Assembly (NCBI GenBank): GCA_002343985.1
Contig: DDTB01000011.1
Location: forward strand, 1-64,000
Reading direction: 5' to 3'
From: Chitinophagaceae bacterium UBA2375
Lineage (GTDB): Bacteria; Bacteroidota; Bacteroidia; Chitinophagales; Chitinophagaceae
DNA length: 64,000 bases
In this document: piece after piece, positions 16,397 to 25,766 of the stretch
Layout of the letters: each line of letters opens with the position of its first letter
Position numbering within the stretch: position 1 is the first letter of the stretch
Made by a program: the position numbers and the translations under genes
Notes under the pieces: generated by a model
Told to the model about the DNA's origin: nothing
What the model saw: the letters and a program-made list of their open reading frames with translations, nothing else
Database searches by the model: none

Positions 16397-19300
16397 ATGA
16401 GAAAATCCATCACAACCTTTCCAAAATTCCTGGGGGTTACTTTGGTGCTGATGTTGCTAAACCTGGCAGCATGGGCGCAGCAGGTAATCACCGGTACTGT
16501 CACAGACTCCAAGAATGGAGAACCTGTTGCAGGAGTAACGGTAACGATTAAAGGCAGTTCCACATCCACACAGACGGATGCTTCCGGTAATTTCCGGATC
16601 AATGCTGCTTCAACGAATGTAACCCTTGTGTTTTCTTCTGTGGGATTTGGTACCCGTGAAGTAAACAGCAACGGACAAACGGCCATCAGCGTAGCCTTGA
16701 CCCAATTCAACCAGCAATTAAATGAAGTTGTGGTTGTTGGTTACGGTACAGCGCGCCGCAGGGACCTGACCGGTGCCGTTACAGTAGTTAGTTCAAAAGA
16801 TTTCCAAAAAGGCGCCATCACAACACCCGAGCAATTGATTGCCGGTAAAGTGGCCGGTGTTTCTATCATCAATAACGGCGGTGCGCCCGGAGCAGGAAGC
16901 ACTATCCGTATCAGGGGAGGTTCTTCGCTGAACGCGAGCAACGACCCGCTGATTGTAATTGATGGTGTTCCTTTGGACAATGGCGGCATCAGTGGCGCCG
17001 GTAATGCATTGTCTTTGATCAACCCAAATGATATTGAAACATTCAATATCCTGAAAGATGCCTCTGCTACCGCGATCTATGGTTCCAGGGCTTCGAATGG
17101 TGTGATCATCATCACTACCAAAAAGGGAACAAGCGGAAAAATGAAAATTAATTTCAACACGCAGTTGCAGGTTGCTACCATTGCCAACAAACTGGACGTG
17201 TTGACACCTGGCCAATTCCGCGATTATGTAAATAAAGAAGGAACCCAAACACAGATTGGTTACCTCGGTTCTGCCAATACCGACTGGCAGGATGAGATTT
17301 ATCAAACCGCTATTGGTACCGATAATAACCTGAGCTTTTCAGGTACTGCAAACAATATTCCATATCGCGTTTCATTGGGTTACCTGAACCAGGAAGGTAT
17401 CTTGCGCACCGGTAAGCTCGAGCGTGCGTCTGCAGGCCTGAACCTCAGCCCTAAATTCTTCAATAACCACCTCCGTGTTGACCTGAACCTGAAAGGTTCG
17501 ATCACCGGAAACAATTTCGCGAATACAGGCGCCATTGGCTCAGCAGCCACTTTCGACCCAACGCAGCCGGTACGTGTCAACAGCACCCGTTTTGGCGGAT
17601 TTTTCGAGCACCTCGACCCGAATTCCGTTCGTGGCCTGAACGCTTTGTCGCCCCGTAACCCGGTTGGTTTATTGGAACAGACGAATGACCGCACAACCGT
17701 TAAACGAAGTGTGGGAAATATCGTATTTGATTATAAATTTCATTTCCTGCCAGAATTGAGGGCAAACCTGAACCTGGGTTATGACGTTGCAGTGGGTACC
17801 GGTGGCGTATATGTAAACGACAGCGCCGCCCAGGATTACAGGAGGTACCAGGATGCCGGTGGCATTTTCCATGGTGGCCGCCGCACCCAGTTCCGCCAGG
17901 AAAGGAAAAATAAAGTGATGGAATTCTATCTTAACTATGTGAAAGAACTGAAGTCAATCCGCAGCCGCATAGACGCGACAGCCGGTTACTCATACAACGA
18001 CTTCCTCACGACAAACTTCGCGTTTGATGATAAAACTGCGAACCAAACCATTATTCCGGAAAACAAGCCATTGTTTGCAAGGGATTTCCCGCAATACACC
18101 TTGATTTCTGTGTATGGCCGTTTGAACTACTCATTAATGAACAAATACCTGGTAACCGCAACCATTCGTCGTGACGGTTCTTCCAGGTTCGGTAAAGATT
18201 TCCGTTGGGGTAATTTCCCATCCGTGGCTGTTGCCTGGAGGTTGAAAGAAGAATCTTTCCTGAAGGACAGCCGCCTGTTCTCAGACCTTAAACTCCGCGC
18301 AAGCTATGGTATCACAGGTCAGCAGGATGGTATTGGTTTGTATGATTACCTGACCTATTACACGCTGAGCGCCAATTCCGCTCAATACCAGTTTGGCAAT
18401 AATTTCTACAGCATGTGGCGCCCCAATGGTTCTTCGCCCGGGCGTAAATGGGAAGAGACCGCTACCACAAACGTTGGACTTGACTTCGGTTTCCTCAACA
18501 ACAGGATCACCGGTAGTATCGAAGCTTATCTGAATAAAACCAGTGACTTGCTGAATGAAATTGATCAGCCGGCAGGCACTAACTTCTCCAACAAAATCGT
18601 GGCGAATGTTGGTACGATGGAGAACAGGGGTATTGAATTTAATATCAATGCGGATATCATCCGCACGGATAACCTGGTTTGGAGTGTGAACTTTAACACC
18701 ACTTATAATAAAAATGAAATCACCAGGCTGACTTTGTCGAATAATCCCGGATTTATCGGAAATGAGTTCTTCACAGTTGGCGGAGGTACCGGTAATACCT
18801 TGTTTGTAAATACGGTGGGTTTCCCTAAGTCATCATTCTTTGTGTACAAGCAGGTATATGACAACAACGGTAACCCGATTGATGGATTGTATGAAGACCT
18901 GAACCGTGATGGTTTGGTGAATTCGGCTGACCGTTACCGTTATAAGAACCCGGCTCCGGAAATGTTCTACGGTTTCTCAACCAACATTTCTTACAAAAAA
19001 TGGAGTGCAGGTTTCGTACTCCGTGCCAGCACCGGAAACTATGTATATAATAACATCAACGCTGTTAATGGTAACCGCAACGCCGTATTTGGCAATGGCT
19101 TCCTGAACAATGCTTACAACGATGTGTTAAATACAAATTTCAGCGGAACAAAATCAGGTTTCAGCCTGTCTGATTACTTCATCGAAAATGCTTCATTCCT
19201 GCGTATGGATAACCTGACTGTAGGCTATGATATGGGAAGCATCCTGAAGGGTAAGGCACATGTACGCCTGAACGCGAATGTGCAGAATGTATTTGTGATT

Positions 19301-19402
19301 ACTAAATACAAAGGCCTCGACCCTGAAATCGGCAATGGTGTAGATAATAACTTCTACCCAAGGCCGAGGACGTTCGTGATTGGTGCAAACTTTGATTTTT
19401 AA
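16397..19402 (+). CDS. susC: SusC/RagA-family TonB-dependent outer-membrane transporter
   Basis: 1001 residues from the ATG that gives a normal signal peptide (MRKSITTFPKF ... AWAQQ). A carboxypeptidase-like beta domain (ITGTVTDSKNGEPVAGVTV) is followed by the TonB-box region and plug (LNEVVVVGYGTARRRDLTGA) and a 22-strand barrel. It forms the active pore that imports bound maltooligosaccharides with SusD as lid. It is followed after 28 bases by susD and then two SusE/F-like genes. A candidate operator precedes it. Confidence 0.95.
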   Translation: MRKSITTFPKFLGVTLVLMLLNLAAWAQQVITGTVTDSKNGEPVAGVTVTIKGSSTSTQTDASGNFRINAASTNVTLVFSSVGFGTREVNSNGQTAISVALTQFNQQLNEVVVVGYGTARRRDLTGAVTVVSSKDFQKGAITTPEQLIAGKVAGVSIINNGGAPGAGSTIRIRGGSSLNASNDPLIVIDGVPLDNGGISGAGNALSLINPNDIETFNILKDASATAIYGSRASNGVIIITTKKGTSGKMKINFNTQLQVATIANKLDVLTPGQFRDYVNKEGTQTQIGYLGSANTDWQDEIYQTAIGTDNNLSFSGTANNIPYRVSLGYLNQEGILRTGKLERASAGLNLSPKFFNNHLRVDLNLKGSITGNNFANTGAIGSAATFDPTQPVRVNSTRFGGFFEHLDPNSVRGLNALSPRNPVGLLEQTNDRTTVKRSVGNIVFDYKFHFLPELRANLNLGYDVAVGTGGVYVNDSAAQDYRRYQDAGGIFHGGRRTQFRQERKNKVMEFYLNYVKELKSIRSRIDATAGYSYNDFLTTNFAFDDKTANQTIIPENKPLFARDFPQYTLISVYGRLNYSLMNKYLVTATIRRDGSSRFGKDFRWGNFPSVAVAWRLKEESFLKDSRLFSDLKLRASYGITGQQDGIGLYDYLTYYTLSANSAQYQFGNNFYSMWRPNGSSPGRKWEETATTNVGLDFGFLNNRITGSIEAYLNKTSDLLNEIDQPAGTNFSNKIVANVGTMENRGIEFNINADIIRTDNLVWSVNFNTTYNKNEITRLTLSNNPGFIGNEFFTVGGGTGNTLFVNTVGFPKSSFFVYKQVYDNNGNPIDGLYEDLNRDGLVNSADRYRYKNPAPEMFYGFSTNISYKKWSAGFVLRASTGNYVYNNINAVNGNRNAVFGNGFLNNAYNDVLNTNFSGTKSGFSLSDYFIENASFLRMDNLTVGYDMGSILKGKAHVRLNANVQNVFVITKYKGLDPEIGNGVDNNFYPRPRTFVIGANFDF

Positions 19403-19430
19403 TTAAACCGAACCACTTAAATAAGAATAT

Positions 19431-21050
19431 ATGAAAAGGATCATCTTGAATATGGCGGCCCTCTTGATGCTGGTGGGAAGTTTTGTTTCCTGCACCAAGG
19501 ATCTCGACAGGTTCCCCGTCAATGATGTAACCGAAGATAAAGTGTACAGCACTTTCGACGGTTACAAGCAGGCCCTTGCCAAGGTATATGGCAGTTTTGC
19601 CCTTACGGGTAACAGCGGCCCTGCCGGTAACGGCGATATCCAGGGTATCGATGAAGGTACCTCTGATTTCCTCCGCCTGTATTGGTGGGTACAGGAAATC
19701 AGTACTGATGAAGCCGTTGTTCAGGCAGGCTGGAATGACCCGGGCATCCATTTCTTCCATCCATTGAACTGGACGGACGATAACGTGATCATTAAAGGCG
19801 TGTACTACCGTTCACTCTACCAGATCACATTATGTAACGATTTCATCCGCCAGGCTTCAGACGCGAAGTTGGCTGAAAGGGGATTCACCGGTAAGAATGC
19901 AGATGATATCCGTGCATTTGCACAGGAAGCCCGCTTCCTCCGCGCATACCAGTACTCAGTACTGATCGATTTGTTTGGAAATCCTCCTTTCCTGACAGAA
20001 AGGGATATCCCTGGTACAGTATTACCAGCTCAGATCGGCCGTGACTCATTATATGGTTATATCCGTACTGAACTGTTAGACCTGGAAAACAAACTCCCTC
20101 AGCCACGCACCAACGAATATGGTCGTGCCGACAGGGCAGCAGCCTGGGCATTGATGGCCCGCCTCTCCCTGAACCATAAGGTTTACCTGGATGAAGTGGT
20201 GCCGGCTTATTACCGTGAGGCGGCTGTATATGCTGAGAAGGTAATTAACGCCGGTTACAGGTTGATTGATGATTATCGTCAATTGATGCTGGCCGACAAC
20301 CATACCAATACCAGCGAATTTATCCTGACAATCAATTATGACGGTATCCGCACCAAGGGATTTGGTGGCACCACCTTCTTTACGCATGCTTCTGTAGGCG
20401 CTGATATGCCGGCTTCAAGTTTTGGTATCGGTGGTGGATGGCAAGGTATCCGCACAACAAAGAACCTACCGAATCTCTTCCCTGATCCATTTGGAAATGA
20501 AGATCAGCGTGCTCAGTTCTTTACATCAGGACAATCAATTGAACTCAGCGCTGATCCTGCCCCAAGTTTCCGTGAAGGTTATGCTATCACTAAATACCGT
20601 AACGTAACAAAATCTGGTCAACCCGGCTCAAGCCCTGATTTTGCTGACGTTGATTTCCCGATTTTCCGTTTGGCAGAAATGTACCTGGTATATGCTGAAG
20701 CTGCATTGCGCGAGCCTTCAGCGGGTAACAGCGGCACTGCGTTGAATTATATCAATACACTCCGCCAGCGTGCTTATGGACATCCCGGAACTTCTGGTCC
20801 TGGAGAGATTTCTTCTTCACAATTGACGCTCGATTTTATCATTGATGAGCGCGCACGCGAACTGTATTGGGAAGGTTTCCGTCGTTCAGACCTGATCCGC
20901 TTCGACCGTTTTGTTGAGGGTTCTTATCTCTGGCCCTGGAAGGGTGGTGTAGCCAATGGTACCGCAGTACCGGCTTTCCGGAAATTATTCCCGATTCCAA
21001 TCGCGGACATAAATTCCAACAGCAACCTGGTACAAAACAATGGTTATTAA
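19431..21050 (+). CDS. susD: SusD/RagB-family starch-binding surface lipoprotein
   Basis: 539 residues. A lipoprotein signal ends in SFVSC, so it should be lipidated and exposed on the outer membrane. The alpha-helical TPR-like SusD fold is apparent: DRFPVNDVTEDKVYSTFDGY near the N-terminus, AQEARFLRAYQYSVLIDLFG in the middle and ERARELYWEGFRRSDLIRF near the C-terminus, all typical family blocks. Partner and lid of the SusC pore encoded just upstream. Confidence 0.94.
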   Translation: MKRIILNMAALLMLVGSFVSCTKDLDRFPVNDVTEDKVYSTFDGYKQALAKVYGSFALTGNSGPAGNGDIQGIDEGTSDFLRLYWWVQEISTDEAVVQAGWNDPGIHFFHPLNWTDDNVIIKGVYYRSLYQITLCNDFIRQASDAKLAERGFTGKNADDIRAFAQEARFLRAYQYSVLIDLFGNPPFLTERDIPGTVLPAQIGRDSLYGYIRTELLDLENKLPQPRTNEYGRADRAAAWALMARLSLNHKVYLDEVVPAYYREAAVYAEKVINAGYRLIDDYRQLMLADNHTNTSEFILTINYDGIRTKGFGGTTFFTHASVGADMPASSFGIGGGWQGIRTTKNLPNLFPDPFGNEDQRAQFFTSGQSIELSADPAPSFREGYAITKYRNVTKSGQPGSSPDFADVDFPIFRLAEMYLVYAEAALREPSAGNSGTALNYINTLRQRAYGHPGTSGPGEISSSQLTLDFIIDERARELYWEGFRRSDLIRFDRFVEGSYLWPWKGGVANGTAVPAFRKLFPIPIADINSNSNLVQNNGY

Positions 21051-21075
21051 TCTGCCAACATTCAAATAAAATAAT

Positions 21076-21900
21076 ATGAAAAAGATATTTCAAAAACTCT
21101 TCATCATTCCTTTGCTGGCTGCCAGTTTCGCATCCTGCAAAAAGGATGAGAACAAAGTTGTCTTCGAAGGTGGTACGGAACCTGTACTGACAGCTTCCAC
21201 AACCGGCCCGCTGGTTTTGGAAATTGCCAATAAAGACAGGGATGCCGTTACATTTAACTGGACGAACCCAGACTATACATTCAATACCGGTATCAGCAGC
21301 CAGAACGTGTTATATACGTTACAGATTGCCGTTGCCGGCACCAATTTCGCAAACCCGCAGGAGAAGACCATCGCTTCTGATTTGACTTCAACCTTGAAGG
21401 TATCTGAACTGAACGCATTCCTGCTCTCACTGGACCTTCCTGAAAACGTGGCACATGATATGGAGATTCGCCTGAAATCTTCTCTGATCAACAATACAGC
21501 AGTTTTGTACTCTAACGTTCTGCGAATGACAATCACTCCTTACCTGGATGTTAAGTATCCGGTTCCGGATAACCTGTACATTACCGGTAGCGCCACTCCG
21601 GCTAACTGGCAGTGTGGATGCGGCGAACCAGAATTGCTGTCACAGAAATTTACCAAAATCAACTCTTACACATTTGAATTGGAACTGACATTAAGTGCAG
21701 ACAATTCATATTTGTTACTGCCTGTTTATGGTAGTTGGAGCGCAAAATATGGCGGAATCAATTCATCAAATAATACCAACAATGTGTTTGAAGATGATTT
21801 CAAACCCAATGGCAGCGATTTGAAAGCTCCACCACAAACTCGCCTGTATCGAATCACTGTTGATTTCAAAACCGGACGTTTCAAACTGGTTGGACTTTAA
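21076..21900 (+). CDS. SusE-like outer-membrane lipoprotein with one C-terminal starch-binding-like domain
   Basis: 274 residues. The signal ends in SFASC, a lipobox, and the next residues (FEGGTEPVLTASTTGPLVL) are the usual opening of the SusE Ig-like domain. One C-terminal domain (about 164-272, starting NLYITGSATPANW) resembles the CBMs of SusE/SusF. The Bacteroides SusE has two such domains, so this is a shorter form. It should help hold starch at the surface beside SusCD. It starts 25 bases after susD. Confidence 0.85.
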   Translation: MKKIFQKLFIIPLLAASFASCKKDENKVVFEGGTEPVLTASTTGPLVLEIANKDRDAVTFNWTNPDYTFNTGISSQNVLYTLQIAVAGTNFANPQEKTIASDLTSTLKVSELNAFLLSLDLPENVAHDMEIRLKSSLINNTAVLYSNVLRMTITPYLDVKYPVPDNLYITGSATPANWQCGCGEPELLSQKFTKINSYTFELELTLSADNSYLLLPVYGSWSAKYGGINSSNNTNNVFEDDFKPNGSDLKAPPQTRLYRITVDFKTGRFKLVGL

Positions 21901-21941
21901 TTCACCCAGCATCATTGATCATTCTTCAATAAATGAATAGT

Positions 21942-23117
21942 ATGAAAAAGATTTTTAATTACCTGATCGTAGCCCTTACCGCTGCAGTCTTTATGACATC
22001 CTGCGATAAGGTTGACGACCTGCCGTTTTATGGAAACGGCACCACGCCGGTACTCTCGGCTTCAACAAACCGTGTAGCCGCTAACGCTACAGACTCATTG
22101 AGCCAGGTGATCGCATTTAGCTGGACTGACCCTAAGCATGCGACCAACCCTGCATCATATAAGTTTGTACTCGAGTTCGATTCTATCGGCCGTAATTTCG
22201 CCCGTTCCGTTAGTCGCGAAATCATTGGTAAAATGAGCGATACTTTACTCGCAAAAGATATCAATGAAATCATGCTTGCCCTTGGATTTGATTTCAATGT
22301 GGAGTATGATATCCAGGTTCGTGTTACATCATCTTATGGTAATAACAACGAAAGGCTGACTTCTGAGCCAATCACCATTAAGGGTACGCCATACCTGATC
22401 CCGCCTAAAGTGCCTGTGCCTACTTCAGGAAAATTGTTCCTGGTAGGTGATGCAACACTTGGTGGCTGGAACAACCCGGTGCCAGTTCCTACACAGGAAT
22501 TCGCACGCATTACCAACACCCTTTATGTTGGTGTATTCAACATTGTAGGTGGACGCGAATACCTGATGCTGCCCGTCAATGGTGACTGGAGCAACAAATT
22601 CTCTGTTCCCGATAAAACCGTTCCTGGTTTAAATGAAGGGGGCGATTTTGGTTTCAACCTTCCGGATAATTTCCCTGGCCCCGCCGCTTCAGGAACTTAT
22701 AAAATTACAGTTGATTTCCAACAAGGTAAGTTTAAAGTAGAGCCATTCAATGGCCGTCTGCCAGAGAACCTGTATATGGTAGGTGATGCTACTCCGGGTG
22801 GTTGGAGCAATCCGGTACCAACGCCTTCACAGCAATTCACACAATTGAATTCTGTTCAATTTGAGTTAACACTCGGTTTGACAGGCGCCCGCCAGTACTT
22901 GTTCCTGCCTGTAAATGGCGATTGGGGCAATAAATATGCGGTGGCTAACAACACATTGCCAGGTTTGGCTGACGGTGGTTATTTCGGCTATAATTTCAGC
23001 GACAATTTCCCTGGCCCTGCCACAGATGGCACTTATAAGATTGAAGTGAACTTCGGCATCCAGGACCCTGCGGCTCCCGGCAGTCCAACGGCTTGGTTCA
23101 AAACTACCCGTCAATAA
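21942..23117 (+). CDS. SusE/SusF-like outer-membrane lipoprotein with two tandem starch-binding-like domains
   Basis: About 391 residues, with an alternative start three codons earlier at 21933. The signal ends in FMTSC. After an Ig-like domain (TPVLSASTNRVA) two homologous C-terminal repeats follow, each opening with a VGDAT-GGW-NPVP block, containing LPVNGDW and closing with DNFPGPA; they span roughly 165-272 and 276-391 (numbered from 21933). They are tandem duplicates of the CBM-like domain of the preceding protein. SusF of Bacteroides has three. Last gene of the sus operon, followed by a strong terminator. Confidence 0.86.
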   Translation: MKKIFNYLIVALTAAVFMTSCDKVDDLPFYGNGTTPVLSASTNRVAANATDSLSQVIAFSWTDPKHATNPASYKFVLEFDSIGRNFARSVSREIIGKMSDTLLAKDINEIMLALGFDFNVEYDIQVRVTSSYGNNNERLTSEPITIKGTPYLIPPKVPVPTSGKLFLVGDATLGGWNNPVPVPTQEFARITNTLYVGVFNIVGGREYLMLPVNGDWSNKFSVPDKTVPGLNEGGDFGFNLPDNFPGPAASGTYKITVDFQQGKFKVEPFNGRLPENLYMVGDATPGGWSNPVPTPSQQFTQLNSVQFELTLGLTGARQYLFLPVNGDWGNKYAVANNTLPGLADGGYFGYNFSDNFPGPATDGTYKIEVNFGIQDPAAPGSPTAWFKTTRQ

Positions 23118-23136
23118 TCATCAAAATCTTTGATAT

Positions 23137-23165
23137 AAAAAGCCCGGTTTATACCGGGCTTTTTT
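23137..23165. terminator. Bidirectional intrinsic terminator after the sus operon
   Basis: AGCCCGGT (23141-23148), a TTAT loop and ACCGGGCT (23153-23160) form a perfect 8-bp stem flanked by AAAA and TTTTT. It can stop the sus transcript on the plus strand and the GH31 transcript on the minus strand. Confidence 0.9.
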
Positions 23166-23242
23166 ATGGTATATTAAAACGGGAAGATTGGGTTTGCCGC
23201 TTTTATTTATTGATGGGTCTCTAAAATATTAACATCTGTTTT

Positions 23243-25669
23243 TTATAGTTTGATGTCTATCATTTGATTCCGGTTACCAATAGAAACAGTTACTTGAATT
23301 TCATTTCTTTGGTCATTCCAGCAATCCTTAATTGCAAGCGTTTTTCCATTGACTGTTACGGAAACCGGTTTCCCGGTTTGAGGAATGGCCAGGGTTATTG
23401 CCCGGTTTGCTTTCCGGCCGGGGTAGCGGCCATTATTGGAACTAACGGTGATGCGTAACCTGTTATTCTTTATCCCGGAACTGTGGAACTTAGTCAGCTC
23501 AAATTGTTTCTCCCGTATGGCCTGGGCATTTTCCCCATCATCTTCATATAATGTATAAAGGCCGGGTTTCGTGGAAGGGTAGTAGGTGACCGTTAATTTC
23601 CCATTGGCGTAATCGGATGCATTTCGTATATCCGTCACCGTTGGGATGAAGCTGCCTTCCTTAACCCAAACAGGAATTGCATCGGGCTGCACCTCTTGTG
23701 TGACCCATCTGGGGCCGGTTTCCCGGGTTTGATTGTGGATGTTTGTCCAGGATCCTTCCGGTATGTACATTTTTTTCTCCCGCTGCCCTTTGCCGGTAAC
23801 AGGTACCACCATCACCTGTTCACCCCATAGGTACTGGTCTTCAGCTTTGTATAAATTACTGTCTGCCGGTTGCAAAAAGAATACAGGGGAAACCAATGGT
23901 TTTCCCGATACATGCTGTTCGTAACTCAATGTATAATTGTATGGCAACCATTTGTATCGTTCCAGGATTGCTTTCTTTGCGAGGCCCCTGTAAGGCTCAG
24001 GCCATAAAGCCGCTTCGGATGGGATATCCTTCACACTCGGTTCAATGACGCCCAGAGCTGTTCCGTGCGGACGAAAGATAGGGGTGAAAGCCGCAAACTG
24101 CATCCAACGTGTATAAAGCTCCCCGTCTCCTTCACCTCCCGCAAAACCGCCGGCATCACTGTGCATATACGGAACACCGCTCATGCTCATGCCAAGCATC
24201 AGGGGTATTTGTCCTTGCAAACCTTCCCAGCTTCTGCTGACATCACCACTCCAGGGGAAACTGCCAAAACGGGGTGTCCCTACATAGCCACTCCTGTTCA
24301 GGTGAAACAAGCGCCGCCTGGGATAATCTTTGCGGAAACGTTCATAGAGCATTTTGCTCCAGGTATGCCCATACATATTATGGATTTCCGGCGCGGAGAA
24401 TTTTCGGTAATATCCCTGTGATGTGAGGTCATGCAACATATCCGAAGGGTGTTTTTCGGGTTCCCCCAAATCGCCCCACCAGCCAGACACACCAATATCC
24501 ATCTGCTTTTTGTACTTGCCGTAAAACCAGTCGGATGCATCTTTCCTGAAAATATCGATCAAGCCGCCTTCGCCAAAATAAAAATCATTGAGTACATAAG
24601 GCATGCCATCCGCATTCCGGGCATGATAATTTTTTGACGGTTCATAATTTGCTGATTGTTTGACTACAAATGGTTCCGTGATCAGGATGGTATGAATGTC
24701 CTTCTTTTTCCATCCCCGGATCATCTTTTCCGGATCGGGCCATGCTTTTTTATTCACCCATTCAAGGTTGCCCATGGTTTGTTTGATGCTGTCGCCGAAC
24801 CAGAACAGGTCGAGGATGATGGCATCTACCGGTATCTCATTTTTTTCCATTTCCTGTAAGATACCCTGCACCTGCACTTCACTCGTATATCCAAACCGGC
24901 TCATGAAATGGCCCATCGCCCAGCGCGGCGGCATGGTTTGTGTGCCCACCAATGCATGTAGCCGTGACAGGATTTCTGAATAGTTTTTGCCCGGTATCAA
25001 ATAAAAACTCAGGCGCCCGCTGCCCGTAGTGTAACTGAGCATGTCCGGATTGGTTTTACCGATATCCAACCTGCCGGATGATGGGTTATCTATAAATAAT
25101 GCATAACCCCTGCTCGACATGATTACGGGAACACTATAATTCAGCGCATCGGCATTTAAAGAATAACCATACCAAGGATTGTTGTGCAACGGAAGCGAAT
25201 AGCCCCTTCTGTTGAGGGGCAGGCTCCGGCTGCCCGTACCAAAAATTTTCTCAGATTCTTCTAACCTGAAATGCAGTCCCCGCAGGGAGTCTGAATAACT
25301 TGCGTTTGTCAATATCAGATCCTGCCGGTTGGCCAGCGTAAAGAAAATACTGCTGTCGGTTACCTTCAGCGATGCGTCAGGCCATTGCAGGGTTATGGCG
25401 CCAGCCTGCTTTTTCACCAGCGGCCTTTGTTGCAATCTTTTTGCGATAACGGCATCTGATATTTGTTCATCCCGTTCACTGTTGATCGGGATGAATGTGG
25501 CTGAAATGATTTGGTTGGGATACCGGTAAAAAGTCCATAAGCCGTTTTTTTGTTTAACATGGCTGTATGATGCCGGCGAAGGAAGCAGTTCCGGTTGCGC
25601 CTGCGCAGATAGCATAAATCCTGCACCAAGCACGGTCAAAATGGTTTGTAATGATATATTTCTGATCAT
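23243..25669 (-). CDS. susB-like: Exported GH31 alpha-glucosidase
   Basis: About 808 residues from the ATG that starts a signal peptide (MIRNISLQTILTVLG ... SAQAQ); the periplasm is the expected site. GH31 hallmarks: WWGDLGEPE with nucleophile D400 and FPWSGDVSRSWEG with acid/base D476, followed by the usual DAGGF block and C-terminal beta domains. It releases glucose from the non-reducing end of maltooligosaccharides. Bacteroides SusB does the same job but belongs to GH97, so the label marks function only. It is convergent with the sus operon and divergent from the next gene. Confidence 0.9.
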   Translation of the reverse strand: MIRNISLQTILTVLGAGFMLSAQAQPELLPSPASYSHVKQKNGLWTFYRYPNQIISATFIPINSERDEQISDAVIAKRLQQRPLVKKQAGAITLQWPDASLKVTDSSIFFTLANRQDLILTNASYSDSLRGLHFRLEESEKIFGTGSRSLPLNRRGYSLPLHNNPWYGYSLNADALNYSVPVIMSSRGYALFIDNPSSGRLDIGKTNPDMLSYTTGSGRLSFYLIPGKNYSEILSRLHALVGTQTMPPRWAMGHFMSRFGYTSEVQVQGILQEMEKNEIPVDAIILDLFWFGDSIKQTMGNLEWVNKKAWPDPEKMIRGWKKKDIHTILITEPFVVKQSANYEPSKNYHARNADGMPYVLNDFYFGEGGLIDIFRKDASDWFYGKYKKQMDIGVSGWWGDLGEPEKHPSDMLHDLTSQGYYRKFSAPEIHNMYGHTWSKMLYERFRKDYPRRRLFHLNRSGYVGTPRFGSFPWSGDVSRSWEGLQGQIPLMLGMSMSGVPYMHSDAGGFAGGEGDGELYTRWMQFAAFTPIFRPHGTALGVIEPSVKDIPSEAALWPEPYRGLAKKAILERYKWLPYNYTLSYEQHVSGKPLVSPVFFLQPADSNLYKAEDQYLWGEQVMVVPVTGKGQREKKMYIPEGSWTNIHNQTRETGPRWVTQEVQPDAIPVWVKEGSFIPTVTDIRNASDYANGKLTVTYYPSTKPGLYTLYEDDGENAQAIREKQFELTKFHSSGIKNNRLRITVSSNNGRYPGRKANRAITLAIPQTGKPVSVTVNGKTLAIKDCWNDQRNEIQVTVSIGNRNQMIDIKL

Positions 25670-25690
25670 ACTTAAAGTTATTTCAAATAT

Positions 25691-25740
25691 GGATGCTGTG
25701 CATAGATGAAATTGATTGTTTAAAAATTTCATGTGCATCC
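25691..25740. repeat. Nested inverted repeat between GH31 and the divergent gene
   Basis: ATGAAATT (25706-25713) and AATTTCAT (25725-25732) form a perfect 8-bp dyad, with outer arms GGATGC (25691-25696) and GCATCC (25735-25740). The inner arms are centred between two divergent promoters. It does not match the GTGT/ACAC palindrome of the rest of the locus. Confidence 0.45.
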
Positions 25741-25742
25741 AT

Positions 25743-25750
25743 TATTTTTG
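25743..25750 (+). promoter_or_regulatory. -7 element before the 25767 gene
   Basis: TATTTTTG is an exact TAnnTTTG match, 16 bases before the ATG; a TTG lies 24 bases upstream, somewhat long. Confidence 0.45.
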
Positions 25751-25766
25751 ATCAAAATCTTCTCAA

